From the NCBI RefSeq assembly GCF_037975245.1, contig NC_092576.1:18654611-18718610 (forward strand): 64,000 nt of DNA, given 5' to 3'. The position numbers and the translations under genes are program-made. The notes beneath the pieces are model-generated. The model did not search any database and was not told where the DNA came from. It saw only the letters and a program-made list of their open reading frames with translations. Below are positions 51,651-64,000 of the stretch, piece by piece. Positions within the stretch are counted from its first letter, which is position 1; each line of letters begins with the position of its first letter. This DNA comes from Apostichopus japonicus. Lineage: Eukaryota; Echinodermata; Holothuroidea; Aspidochirotida; Stichopodidae.

Positions 51651-52064
51651 CGAATTCGTGATGTATCTCTAGTTCTTTTGGATATCTCTTATTCGATTTA
51701 TTGATATTTCTAATTCAATTTTGGATATCTCTAATTATTTTGGTACCTCGAATATAATTTAGGATTTATTGATTTCGAATTTGGATTCGCGAACTCTTTT
51801 CTTGATATCTCTAATTCAAGTTTGGATATCGTGAATTCAATTTGAGATATCTTAGATAAATTTCCCTGCTTAATATCTTTAATTTATTTCTTGATATCCT
51901 AAATTTTGAGATATCTTAAATGAACTTCAAGATATCGAAAATGCAATATCTGATATCTCAAATGTATTTGAGGATATCTGAAAACAATTACAGATATCTT
52001 AAATTAGTTTGAGATATCTGAAATTAATTGTAGATATCTCGAATTAAATTGAAGATATCTTTAG
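51620..52064. repeat. GATATC-rich palindromic array
   Basis: Fourteen GATATC hexamers occur in 51661-52064, spaced mostly 15-40 bp. The words between them change from 'tctctaattc' on the left to 'cttaaat'/'tctgaaatta' on the right, so the array is roughly an inverted repeat with itself. It is AT-rich and non-coding. Confidence 0.8.
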
Positions 52065-53149
52065 TTTTTGAATACATTTGAACACGGCGTTTCATACGTA
52101 CTTGTTAAGTTTTTATTTCTCTGAAAATTTACACAAACGTTTCAATGCCATGGATATCCCGGATTGAAAAATATGGTTGGAATAAATATTTTGTACGTTT
52201 CTAATGTTTTGTGATGATTATTATTTTTTTTAATACTTTTTTTACTGTTAATTCACATATATATATATTCATAACTCTTAAAAGTTCAAAATTAAGCAAA
52301 AGAAAAAGAAAGAGACACAAAAACAAGTTTCCTGTCAATGTATAATGGAACACTTTCAAAATGGGTTTTAATTTCATTCTTGCAAAGAGATAATTTCTTT
52401 GTCAAAGGTAAACGATTGATTAACGTACTGTAAATTTTCTACAATAGCAGATGTTACTCTACACCACATTCCGTGAGCATGTTCAAGGAGAGAATTCATC
52501 GGCAACAGCATACTGAGTGACGTCATCATGACTTTGTGAGTGTTTCCTTCTATGTTTCAAATTGACGATTATAAAGGATTTCATTTTTTTCACATGAACT
52601 AAAAGCTAACAGAACAAAAATTAGTGTCTGCTAGAGAAACAGGAACTGTTCATGCTGCCGGTTCGCGTGTTTTGAAGTAGTATATATGAGAGGACCTTAT
52701 CCTCGCTGTTGAATAAACCAGGTCACCTGAAACAAACAGAAGCTAGTAGTTAATGAAGAAAGTTGTACAAGAAAAAAGACTTAAAGGTGCTAAAACGCGT
52801 CTGTTATTCATGAGTCATAACAATGACAAAACCATATTGAGTGACTTCCTCTTTCGTTTGTGCCTTTCATGACTCTTTAACAACCGATAGGTGGAGAAAG
52901 CTAATCAATTCCTTCAATTAAAAGTCAACAACAATCAATATATTAAAAACGATATATAGGGCAGGAGAAGAACGTAATGCTTTTGGCTTTTATGATTGCC
53001 TTGTGTAAAGTTGTCAAATGCAAATACTTGAATAAAGCATTAGTTTCGTTAAATTTTATGACTAAATATATAAAAAGAACGTAACTCCCTTAGCTTGTAT
53101 GATTGCCTTGTGTTAAATTGTATTACGTTATATATTAAATATAGTTAAT

Positions 53150-53150
<1 letters not shown>
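52065..53150. other. Spacer without recognised gene
   Basis: AT-rich unique sequence. Two partially similar stretches near 52965 and 53075 share 'agaacgtaa' and 'tatgattgccttgtgt'. No gene is supported. Confidence 0.35.

Positions 53151-53238
<88 letters not shown>
53151..53238. repeat. (AT)n microsatellite
   Basis: Pure TA tract. Confidence 0.97.
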
Positions 53239-53244
<6 letters not shown>

Positions 53245-53374
53245 GTCACTGTCTTACCACATATCTTACCTTAGACCGAGTAACGTGCCCATGATTTCCA
53301 AGGTGAGAGAGACAAACTCAAAGTTAGCACCGACTGATCTAGTTACATGGGTGCTTAACGTTGATGGAAGTACC

Positions 53375-53560
53375 CAGAGGCGTATGAAGGATTAAATAAT
53401 GGAGGGATGTATGAAGAACTGTAACGGATAAAGAGAGGGGGGTCACTGTAATGGATGAGGTACTGTAACGGAGAAAGAGGGAGGGACAAGGGGATGGATA
53501 AGGAAGCGTAACGGAGAAAGGGGAATGAACTGTGACGGAGAATGGGGGAGGCGCTTTCAC
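53375..53560. repeat. Second locus of the GTAACGGAGA minisatellite
   Basis: Contains 'gtaacggagaaagaggga' and 'gggacaaggggatggataag', the same unit as at 48.5-49.2 kb, in only four or five copies. Confidence 0.85.
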
Positions 53561-54107
53561 TCAACTACGGGGTATTCGCTTCAGTAAACTTTGGATATCC
53601 TGGAATCGTTGAAACAAAAGAAAACAACGAAAATGTGTTTTCTTCAATAAGCATTTTTTTTTATTAACAAACACTTGAATAATTTTGAAGTCTAAATTGA
53701 AACATCACGACAGTAAGAAATATGACCCATAATTTTGAAATTATACTCCCGGTAATTTGAGCAACTTTTCACAAAATGCAATAAGGAAGGCAATCATTAA
53801 GTTTGTCTTATGTTCTTCAATTATAACCACAGCAATTTAGTATAGCATTAAACAAAATGAATACTTGTTCTACCTGAAGACTTAAAACACCTTTGATATT
53901 CTTATCAAAACAGGATTGATTGGACCTAACCAACAACAAATGTAAACAAACTGAAAGGAAATGTCTGGTAGCCATTTGAAGTCACCTTAAAAAAACGTCA
54001 ATTTTCACAAACATGTTTATAAAGTATGAGAACGCTAATATTGCCTTTGACAGCGAAACGATTTTTCAATCCTTTTTAGATGGATATTTCAAATATTTCA
54101 AATATAC
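53561..54107. other. Spacer without recognised gene
   Basis: AT-rich; no repeat, splice or coding signal stands out. Confidence 0.35.
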
Positions 54108-54613
54108 TTAAGCGGAGAATTGCCCTTCAGACATATGACTCCTACACTACGGGAAAACAACTATGACGATGACGATTGCAGGCACAATGACGGTTATTAT
54201 GGTGATGATAATGACGGTCCAAAGACGAGTGCTATGACGATATTAATGACAATGACGATGAAGGTGACAATAACGATTACAATGCCGATAAAAGATGACT
54301 ATGACGACGATCATGTCAATGACGACTACGATGACGGTGACGATGACAATCGATTTAGTGAATATTTTAATACGTAAAGCTTAACACTGTCTTCCTTTCA
54401 AGTGATAAAACGTCTGTTTGTATATTTTTATGTTTATTTCTTGTCAAGGTGAGGAGCCTGTTCAGTAGTGGTGACATACAAGGTGCAGAGCAAGCTTCTG
54501 AAAGAGCTAAGTTGTGTTCGGAGATCTTTCTTGTCATTGGTATTGTTTGGATCGTTATTAACGTGATGTTTCGAGTTGTAGCTGCCGCCGCCTCCTCCTC
54601 CTCTTACTACTAA
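54108..54613 (+). pseudogene. CD225 copy E: internal deletion, last exon only
   Basis: 54108-54377 aligns with intron 1 of gene C (30225-30512, the 'tgacgatgac'-rich tract). It then switches near 54378 to intron 3 sequence (ttccttttcaagtgataaa-like) that leads into an intact acceptor (cttgtcaag) and the last exon 54449-54613. The exon reads [40 protein letters not shown], a Ser-rich end and SSYY before TAA. Exons with the proline repeats and membrane segment 1 are missing. Trp of KLWS is Cys here. No start codon is available, so it is a relic, though the exon itself is open. Confidence 0.85.
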
Positions 54614-55436
<823 letters not shown>

Positions 55437-55482
55437 GAAAATCGTAATGAGTTGGGAAATCAAGAACAGTGAAAAACTTCCA

Positions 55483-55554
55483 GCCTCCACCGGGATTCGA
55501 ACCACGGGCCTCCCGCTCTGTACACGGACACCCTAACCACTAGGCTATGGACGC
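55483..55554 (-). mobile_element. tRNA-derived SINE head, copy 2
   Basis: 72 nt, minus strand. It has the same GCGTCCATAGCCTAGTGG start and GTTCGAATCCCGGTGGAGGC end as 12919-12989, but the T-stem is broken (CGTGG) and the anticodon arm differs. Flanks on both sides match the first copy ('gaaaatcgtaatg', 'attgtatgtccagaggttcg'). Confidence 0.7.
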
Positions 55555-55599
55555 TGATTGTATGTCCAGAGGTTCGAAACCGGTAAGGAAGATCGTAAT

Positions 55600-55830
55600 T
55601 CCACTCTAGGCGTTTTGTCACCTGTATCGAACAATACTAGTTCTGTTTTTGGTGACATATTTTGCCTTACTCTAGAGATCAAACATGATGCTGACCAACT
55701 CGAAATCATTTGTGATTCCTAAAGCCGGATCTCGAAAGAGATACTTTGAACAGACTTTTTGTTAATGAGATGGAGGTAAACGATAAAGGCAAATGAATAT
55801 ACATAATTGAAAATCGTAATGATTTGGAAA
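55600..55830. repeat. Dispersed repeat module X, second copy
   Basis: Matches 12690-12895. Here it follows the tRNA-like head instead of preceding it and carries an extra 'gtgacatattttgccttact' that also occurs in slightly altered form after the tetranucleotide array (28740-28770). Confidence 0.7.
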
Positions 55831-55849
55831 TATAGGCGGTATATACATA

Positions 55850-55990
<141 letters not shown>

Positions 55991-56009
55991 GTGTATATGT
56001 ATATGTGTA

Positions 56010-56400
56010 TATACTGGGGACTACTTTGGGTAAATCGTCTTTAATATATTCATTATACGTGACTAATATCATTAATATAAAAAAGATAAGAAGAACGCCA
56101 TGAACTTGTTCTGTTCACCTTACTGTAGTTTTCCCCTTTTTACTTTGTTCCTCTTTCCCATTTTAACTTGCTCAGTGACCATGTTAAAGCTTAACAAAAC
56201 TACTGAGCCAAACGTACTTTATTGTTACTTGACTTTATTGATGCTTAAGGCAGTTACAATAACGTTTCCTAAAACTGAATCGTCAGTTTGAAAAGTGGAG
56301 TTTAACACCAGACTAGACAAATACTTTACCACTATAGTTTCTTTCCAATCGTACTTTCAGATAACGATAACGTACCACTGAGCGGAAGACAATATTCATT
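56010..56400 (+). promoter_or_regulatory. 5' flank/promoter region of gene D
   Basis: Almost identical to 14871-15260 before gene B, including cagataacgataacgtaccac and the sequence 'gcggaagacaatattcatt' directly before the ATG. A TATA-like ctatag is near 56333. Confidence 0.55.
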
Positions 56401-56407
56401 ATGACTG
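56401..56407 (+). CDS. Gene D exon 1 (7 coding bases)
   Basis: ATGACTG then donor GTAAGT at 56408, phase 1. Confidence 0.8.
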
Positions 56408-59400
56408 GTAAGTTTGTTAATAAAAAAGAGATAGTGAATAATTTGTTAACATTATTACATTTGAACTCCTTTATGAATATAATATCGCAATACTTGTTCA
56501 TAATAGCTGAAGAAACCAAGTGTACTTACATACGTAAGATTCATTATAATTTATGCCACGTAATATTTACATATGGTATATTACACACAATGGCGCACAA
56601 GATTACAATGTCGATAACAGATGACTGTGACAACGATCATGTCGATGACGATGACGATGGCTAAAATAAATGTTTTAAAAATGTAAATTGTAATGTACAT
56701 GGCTTGCCTGCAGACCATGCGTATCAAGCAGTGATGTCACACTTTAATGTACAAAGGGGAATGCTAACATTATTGCTTTTACTTGAATTGTTATGTGTTT
56801 GTATGTTGTACCAGGTGTGGCGTAACTTCAGTGTATTTGTATGTACAGTTTAACTAGTATATATGTATTTATGGTTTAACTACAGTGTATTTGTAGGTAT
56901 GGCTTAACTACTGTGTATTTATATTCGATAATTGTGAAACATATCGAATTCATTAAAGTGCATGACTCTTTACTTTCAACATTCAATATTTTAGTATATA
57001 TTAGGTACTGCCATAATTAATAAGTGCGTATGATTAAATTTACCCTTAAAACCGTTAGGTCTTCATTACAATATCTTGTGCTAATCATATATAGGCAGGA
57101 TTAAAGACTCCGTCAATGCAACCGTTCGAAACAGTTTTCATTTATGGTGGCACACCCCAGACGCCCTTGTTATCTGGCAAATTAATTCAGAAATACAATC
57201 CTATCGTTATTTCAGTCAAGAAACATAACCTCTCTCCTGCCTTCACAACAGACTGTTTTGTTCCAACAGTTGACGTCAATTATCCACCTTAGGAGTAAAT
57301 GTATCATTATAATATTAATGTATTCTCGTTGATTAACATAAGTTTATAACCGTTGTAGTGACAGCATGTCAGCCTAGTTCAAAACAATCAACTTGAAAAT
57401 ATTGATGATGACAGTATGTGTGCAAATGTACATTGAGACGTTATTCACGTTGCTTTTGGTTACAAAATGTGCTTGATAATTTTGACCGACAGTTTGTGGA
57501 AGTAGCATATGCCGTCAAGGTTCGCGTTTGTCAGAGAAAAACGGTCGCAACTTTTGGGGGAATTTTTTGTGCCAAATTTGGGAGTAACTTTTAAAATTAC
57601 TGTTGTAACAATCATGACCATAGTAACTTGGCTTTTGCATGTTTTATTAATTGATTTTACACTAAAAAATCATTCTGTAAAATTACCAATGCATAGCCCA
57701 CTCTTCTCACTTACTCGTAATGTAGGAATGGCTCATTAAATAAATGATGATTATTATAATTAAACTTTCAAAGATATATTAATATTAACGTTTGGCTAAA
57801 CAGTACAGTGCACTGCATTGACAGTTAACGCAGTACTGTGCGAGATTCACGTTGGCCGTTGCCAAATCACATACACATACATTTTGAAACCTAACAAATT
57901 ATATACTAAACGGGGTGGGTGTAGTAGGCTAAAGAACAATTGTTTAAAGTATTGGCATCATCATACTACCGAGCCTAGCCTAGAAGTAGCAGGTCAGCGT
58001 TAAAAAATACAGATAGTAGTAGTTAGTTGAGTCTCGTCTATCCGACATACTCAGTGATTAACCTCCGCCACGTATCACGATCTTGCTCAAGGTTGATTGC
58101 TTCCACGAAATTGTTAATATAAATGTCCTTAAACTGCGACTTTATTTTTCCAAGCAAGGTAGTCACGGGCTTTCCTACTGGTTTAGCAGTATGTCTATCT
58201 GTAATTACAGATAGACTATACTTTAATATTGTAAAACGGTGTAATGATTATTGCAAGAATATTCAAGGTAAGTTAGTTTTTGAGTGAATTTTGTGTCGCA
58301 TTTTTGGTCGTAACAATAACTAACACTGCATTTAGTTTTAAGACGGAACCATTCTTTTAGTCGTCAGTATGCAATCTCCGGTCGTGAAGAAAATACCGAT
58401 TTAGGCGTAAAACGTTAACCTTGTATGCCGGAAATTATGTAAAGGGATTGAATTAGTTCCTCTTTTAAAATTGAAAAAAAAAAGTATATCTGAATGGTTT
58501 CTTTTGGTGGCATAATTATACAAAGTAAACCACTTCCTTATACTTCTGAACGAGACATTCAATGCATGCACCATTAACACGCCTTTTGAATTGATTTTAT
58601 ATATGCAACCTTATTTATATATCGTGCTCATTGTTTGAGAAGTTGGCTTGCGTGACAGTGATGTATATGAAATGTGTACAAAACACGCACACATGTAATT
58701 TTTTTTTTTCTGAATTGTATTTGATAAACCCCACACTATATACAGTGAAAGCAAGGCAAATCAAATAGTTGGTTTAAACTGGCACTGTAGGCCTATTGGT
58801 TTTAACATATTTGGACTTTGTCACATTAGCTGTGAAAGCATGCAGGTCAACAACAATTCGTGTTGGTTATTTGTATTCCAAGTATCTACCATCAATGTCT
58901 TCGTACAATGAGACTTATTGGGTTGTCACAAAGAAGGATGTGTTTTTTGACGTAAAAGCTGGAGGGGTCATGACTTCAGCATGAACTTGTGAGCTGTGAT
59001 AATCTGTTACTGCTGGTCCTACGTAACTTAGTACTTGGTATGTAAAATTGTATCCAAACTGAATGACATCAGTATAAATGAGAAATGAATTCATTTGATC
59101 GAAAGTAATAGTGTTAATGAAACAAGATAGCTCAAAGTATGACTTTTATTCCGATACGTTACAAGTGTAAGATAGCTCATATAGTAGAATGTTAATTTCA
59201 ACACTTTAAAAGTGTCACTTAGCTCTGTTTCTGCTGGTCTTACGTATTTTGACGTAGTACTAGGTATAGAAAATTGTATAAATTATATAAATTGTATAAA
59301 TTATAATATAAAATACATCTGCACATACAAAATTTAATACATATAACGATAAAACAAACATACTTCAAAAAACAGTCCAAGCATTGACTAAAATAAAGGG

Positions 59401-60897
59401 GAATAATGTTTAGATGAAAGGTTATAATACAAAATACATCTACACATACAAAAGTTTATACATAGAACGATATAAGAAACAGACTACAACAAACATTCTA
59501 AGTGCTTGGATGGAGTGTATAAAGCAGCATGGTACATAAATGAGCTACTGTAAACTTACGTTTGGTATTTTGTGGGGATTTCTTAGATTTCTGCTCAATT
59601 TGTGCAGGAGACTTTTTAGTTCAGTATACAACGGGTGATTCTAATACTGTAATGAATCTTATTTGCCATTCGCGTATACTCAGTTCTTGCAGCAGCATAA
59701 ACTTTTTTCTAAAAGTATATTGTAATTTAAATTAAACATAGCTGATGTGTATTTAAGAAGCTTCATTCTTCTTTCTTAGCTTTCTTACAATATAAAATGG
59801 TACCTGACAGGCACTGCATAGATCACATGTGCCAAGGTAGAATAAATAGTATCGGAAACAGTTTTCTTAGCATTTTGGTTAAAGAGAGACACAACGTAAG
59901 CGACACTAGATATAATATACTTTTTTAATACCTTGATACATTGTAAGAAAAGGTCAAACTGTCGTCGCTGTATACTCCCAGTTCTAGGAGTAATAGGTTA
60001 ACAAACGCACAGAACAATGTTACCACTCAGATTAATATATTCCAGATCAACAGCCTCCTCCATATGATAACAAGTCGGGAATTCCGCCTCAACAAGGATA
60101 CCCGCCTCAACAAGGTTACCCGCCTCAACAAGGTTACCCGCCTCAACAAGGTTACCCGCCTCAACAAGGTTACCCGCCTCAACAAGGTTACCCGCCTCAA
60201 CAAGGTTATCCGCCCCAACAGCAGCAGCAACAAGTTACAGTGGTACGTCTAGGACTAGTGTTAATTATGGAGAAAATGTAGGAAGCGCTACAGGCAATGA
60301 TTATTTTTTTTCTTTTCTTTTTCATTGTATCTTTCAAAGGAATATTCAGAGGCAGATGTTCTAACGTTTGTTATTAGCAATATTGTAACATATTATCACA
60401 GCATATTTCCAATCCACATCTCAATATATCGACCATTAATTTTATTATAAAAAAACTTATTATTCTCACAGCTTTATAAATACGCTGACGACCTCAGGTA
60501 TTGTTTAAATAGAGTTTTTCAGAGTTCTGTACCAATTTTTTCAAGCACTCGTAATTATCAAAGGAAACAACGGAGAGCCAAACGATTCGTACAATCGAAG
60601 CCTGAAATGAGATGTCAATGTTATAGTAGAATACAAACTTTAGCGTATTATATACCCATTAGGAGTTACACTTAGGCGTGGCATCAATGGACATGTCGAA
60701 GTCAGAAAAGAGAAAGATATGGTTTGGAACCTATAGGCGCCATACCTTTGAACATATAGCCGTGATAGTCTACTTATATTGATGAAATACTTTTAATACT
60801 ATAAGGGCAATGCATTTGAACAATTATTATGTTAGATACGATGAACATATTGTCGCATTTGTTGTAACTTATAGGCATGCTACTGTTACGATACTCT

Positions 60898-60962
<65 letters not shown>

Positions 60963-62629
60963 TTAGGTTGATGTATTTTCTTCTCTTTTTCTGTCCTCGG
61001 CATGTTAGTTTCAAATATGACTCGCTAAGCAAGTCGTTAGTCGACATAATTCTGTTACACTATTAAATGCTGATATTTATGTGGACAATCCTACATAAAC
61101 TTGACATCTAAATACAGTTTTCCACAATCATGGAACGTTTGGCTCTCCTTTATAAACAGCAGCAACGGTATTGCAACCTATTTAATGTTATATAGTTTGC
61201 GTTATTATAGTCCTGAGCTCACTAAGGTTATACATATTTCTCTGTTTAATTGGCATTTTCTTACTCCATACCAGCAGAACACGGGCGAGTGCAGGATTGA
61301 ACATAGAGCAAAGGTGGCCCTGGTGTAGTTTAAAGCGAGCCTGAATGTGGGGAAGTGTGTATGCGTGAGATCATACCAATAATACTCAAGGTTATTTATG
61401 ACATCATAACACTGTTACAGACATAATACTGTTATGATATGCTAATGACCGATAGTACCCCTATGTATTTTGTTACATGACAGTTTGCTATGCAAAGTTG
61501 CTAATCTTTCTATACTTTCCGTATATAGGTCAACACTGCCGCTGCCGCCACACAGCCTGCTCCTGTTACAATTGTTCGTACAACCCAGGTACAACCTAAT
61601 GACTACTTGGTATTTGCAATTCTGGTCACCATTTTCTGTTTCTTGCCTACTGGTATCGTGGCTATTGTATTTGCAGCTAAAGTAAGTATTTATGAGGATC
61701 ATTGTCATTCTAGCATATTCCTGGCTAGTACAGAATGATCAGATTTATAACCCTTTGTTTTGTTTCCTACTTTAAATATCTCCAGTGTTGCACATAAATA
61801 TGCTACCAGTTTAATAGTACTATAATCCCATTAAATCCCTGTTTATATTTACCAGCCGGCGCACAGTATCATCATTTCAATTTTGGAAAAAAAAATAATC
61901 CTGAAAATTGGACCCCTAAATCCAGTCTGATAGGTTTTTTTGGCATTGTGAAAATAGTGCACATAGTCAATGATGTAGCATTTATAAGGGAAGAGTAGGT
62001 AAGGCAAGGGGTATGAATAGGGGTAGTGTGCGGAGAAGGTTGGTCCACTCAGGAGCATAACCTACCTTCGTTCTGTAGAGAAAAATAATTTCCCATGTGA
62101 TTGGGAGAGTCATACACTTTAATTATTATATTGATACATGATTTCTTTTTTTTTTCAAAATGGTGTTTTAATCTTCAACATTCAAATCTATTTGTATATA
62201 CGACGTTGCGTGCGTGTGTTATATATGTAAGGCATCTATCAGACAGTTTTGAGGAGGGAAGAAGGTACATGTTTGCATGATAATTGTAGCTACAGCCCTG
62301 TGTGATATTAATCATATAAAGCAGATCCATTATAGTACGTGTGTGCAGGTATACGCAGGTATATCATATATCAGTGACAGCTATACCCGTCTTCCTTTTC
62401 AAGTGATAAAATGTCTCTTTATATCTTTTCATGTTTATTTCATGTCAAGGTGAGAAGCCTTTTCATTAGTGGTGACATACAAGGTGCCGAGCAAGCCTCT
62501 GCAAGCGCTAAATTGTGGTCGAAGATCTCCCTTGGTATCGGTATTGTTTGGATCACTGTTTACGTGGTAATTCAAATTATAAGTATCGTCGCCACCGCCG
62601 CCACCGTCTCCTCATTCGACTACTATTAA
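56401..62629 (+). CDS. CD225/dispanin two-pass membrane protein, gene D (intact)
   Basis: CDS: 56401-56407, 60046-60242, 61529-61681 and 62450-62629, 537 bp, 178 residues. Met-Thr-Asp, [12 protein letters not shown], seven PPQQGY units, a Gln run and VTV, linker [12 protein letters not shown], membrane segment 1 [20 protein letters not shown], loop [20 protein letters not shown], helix [20 protein letters not shown], and a longer Ala/Thr/Ser tail ending SSFDYY. From the promoter to the repeat exon it is nearly identical to gene B (offset about 41.14 kb), but it lacks B's 4.5-kb transposon and has two fewer repeat units. Its last exon (FISGD, I-S-I, SSFDY-type tail) resembles pseudogene A more than B. 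All splice sites are canonical. The AATAAA position reads AATCAA (about 62755). Confidence 0.9.
58211..58267 (+). CDS. Gene D candidate cassette exon, 57 bp
   Basis: Acceptor gtaattacag, donor GTAAGT, symmetrical phase 1, reading [18 protein letters not shown] (Val for Glu compared with B and C). Confidence 0.5.
59305..59510 (+). repeat. Intron 1 ~120-bp tandem repeat, 2 units (gene D)
   Basis: Units near 59311 and 59433, as in gene B. Confidence 0.7.
60046..60242 (+). CDS. Gene D proline-repeat exon (7 units)
   Basis: Acceptor tattccag, donor GTACGT at 60243, 197 bp, phase 1 to 0. Apart from two missing 18-bp units it is essentially the same as 18899-19131. Confidence 0.9.
60900..60958. 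repeat. (AT)n microsatellite, intron 2 of gene D
   Basis: Expanded TA tract where gene B has only 'tatatgtatatac' (near 19790). Confidence 0.95.
61529..61681 (+). CDS. Gene D membrane-segment-1 exon
   Basis: 153 bp, phase 0-0, acceptor cgtatatag, donor GTAAGT at 61682. [20 protein letters not shown], then [18 protein letters not shown] and [13 protein letters not shown]. Confidence 0.92.
62450..62629 (+). CDS. Gene D loop/membrane-segment-2 exon
   Basis: Acceptor catgtcaag, 180 bp including [62 protein letters not shown]. Confidence 0.92.
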   Translation: MRSLFISGDIQGAEQASASAKLWSKISLGIGIVWITVYVVIQIISIVATAATVSSFDYY

Positions 62630-64000
62630 TGGAGACGTATGGAAAGAAAAAGGACATCTCATTATTCACTTGTTTTTCTCTGTTTCTTTCTCCTTTAAAA
62701 AAAAAAAATTACTACTTAGATGTTACACATTTTTTTTCTGAGGCAAACCGAATGAATCAAGTAAATTTTAAAATAATTTTGTTGATTAAAAATAGTTAGT
62801 CTGAATAAGAACCAGTTTATGTTTTGATGATCTTTTCAAATATCGATATTTCTATTATTTGGTGTCAATGATTTCTTTTACCATTATAACTGAGTGTCCT
62901 TAGATTATATAGTCATCTGTATTAACTCATTTGATCAACTTTATACACATGGGCCAATGTAAAGCACAATACAATGTACTCTATTTTTGTCTTCCAGAAT
63001 CCCCTACAAATCTTTACGCAACCATGTAATCCATTCTAACGACTTCCCTATGTACAGTATATCTTAAGTCATTGGTCCATAAACTGCTATCATTTCATAT
63101 CCACAACTTGAGGACATAAACAGACGCACACCATTCTAATAATTTGTATATGACTGAAGTCATCGAATGCCATTTGTACAGTGATAGGTTCCGAAGTGTG
63201 CTGTGGTCGGTCTGGAAACAGTGTTCAAAATGATCTAGTCTACACTCATTATATATTTCAAGTTGAATTAGTATTTTATCTCTCTTATTTACTGTATGAT
63301 GTAGTTGCCTTTGTATTTCTTTAACTTTTTATTATAACAGCGTTTTCTGTTTCGCATGATTGGATTATTTTTTTGCTCTTTGTTGTTCATATAACGAAAA
63401 ATCAATATAAAAAGAAACATCGTATTTGTAGGTAGAGGAAAGTAATGAAGTAAGACTTTAACATTATGTTTATACATTATGTTTATAATTCATACTACCT
63501 TTACTGATAAGAGACCCTTTATTTACTTACCATTGAAATATATTAATGTTAATATCTGTATGTGTGAGTGTTTATGTAGAACAGACGATACTGAAACCAT
63601 CGCACAGGAACGTCAATGGAACAACAATAAATAAAATGAATAATGCAGTAAACATTCAATATTCTATTGTAAGGATTAGTTGTTTCCGAACACTTCAGTT
63701 AAGTTTACTGGAGTAAACGATCGTAGATAGATAACTTTCGAGAACCCAGCCAGAAAATAGAACATTGTTGAAACTATTTAGAGGATAACAAATGTTGTAG
63801 TTAATTTAATCAATGACCAATTTCCAAGATGACTTAATTGAATTTACTAAGTCATGGTATTCCAGAAAGTGAATGCTAATTCCAGAAAGATTCTCAATAA
63901 ATATCAATGGTAGAAAGTTACCATTAGTAGTAAATATATCGTTAAAAACAAGACTTCACCTTTTACCCAATGTTGATAATCGAATGTTTTTAACTCCCCC
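62630..64000 (+). other. 3' flank of gene D
   Basis: Matches 26260-27600 after gene B, including one cag|CGTTTTCT site (AG at 63339-63340) and 'acagacgatactgaaaccat'. The window ends inside this block, at a poly-C run also present near 27590. Confidence 0.6.

Overview
This is animal nuclear DNA. It is AT-rich, with long introns, canonical GT-AG splice sites, a LINE, a Penelope-like element, DNA transposons, a tRNA-derived SINE and many (AT)n, tetranucleotide and minisatellite tracts. There is no bacterial gene organisation. The repeat types and recurrent GCCTAGGC-like words suggest a marine invertebrate, perhaps an echinoderm or another invertebrate deuterostome, but the species cannot be fixed from the window. 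Almost all long open frames are repeat artefacts; the real genes are made of short exons.

The core of the window is a tandem array of CD225/dispanin (IFITM/PRRT-like) two-pass membrane protein genes. Each gene has a tiny first coding exon (ATG ACT G), an optional-looking 57-bp phase-1 cassette exon, an exon of PPQQGY hexapeptide repeats preceded by a PPPY motif, a 153-bp exon with the first membrane segment, and a last exon with the GDIQGA loop and second membrane segment. Three copies look intact: B (15261-26244, 184 aa), C (29980-36240, 179 aa) and D (56401-62629, 178 aa). Copy A (647-5212, 5' end outside the window) has a stop codon in its first membrane segment and a LINE in an intron. 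Copy E (54108-54613) keeps only intron-1 sequence joined to the last exon. An orphan promoter lies at 12345-12520, and inverted intron fragments lie at 42.4-43.6 kb.

Layout: 1-6.9 kb, pseudogene A and its 3' flank, with a dead LINE at 1285-3545. 7-12 kb, a spacer with minus-strand exons of a putative small secreted protein. 12.3-14.9 kb, orphan promoter, tRNA-like SINE, and a Penelope-like relic with inverted terminal repeats between (AT)n blocks. 15.2-27.9 kb, gene B, with a 4.5-kb CACTG-ended DNA transposon (carrying a foldback) in intron 2. 28.0-29.2 kb, a tetranucleotide array and a 126-bp tandem repeat. 29.8-38.2 kb, gene C. 38.2-54.1 kb, a rearranged spacer with hAT-like elements, inverted array fragments, two exons of an unidentified minus-strand gene, a 311-bp tandem duplication, a minisatellite, a TIR element and a GATATC-rich array. 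54.1-55.4 kb, relic E. 55.4-56.0 kb, second SINE between (AT)n blocks. 56.1-64.0 kb, gene D, a very recent duplicate of B lacking B's transposon.

Functionally the array encodes paralogous small membrane proteins whose cytosolic N-terminal repeat arm differs in length between copies (9, 10 and 7 PPQQGY units) while the CD225 core is nearly constant. Unit edges repeatedly fall at (AT)n tracts, and gene D combines a B-like body with an A-like C-terminus, so the array appears to evolve by duplication, slippage and gene conversion.
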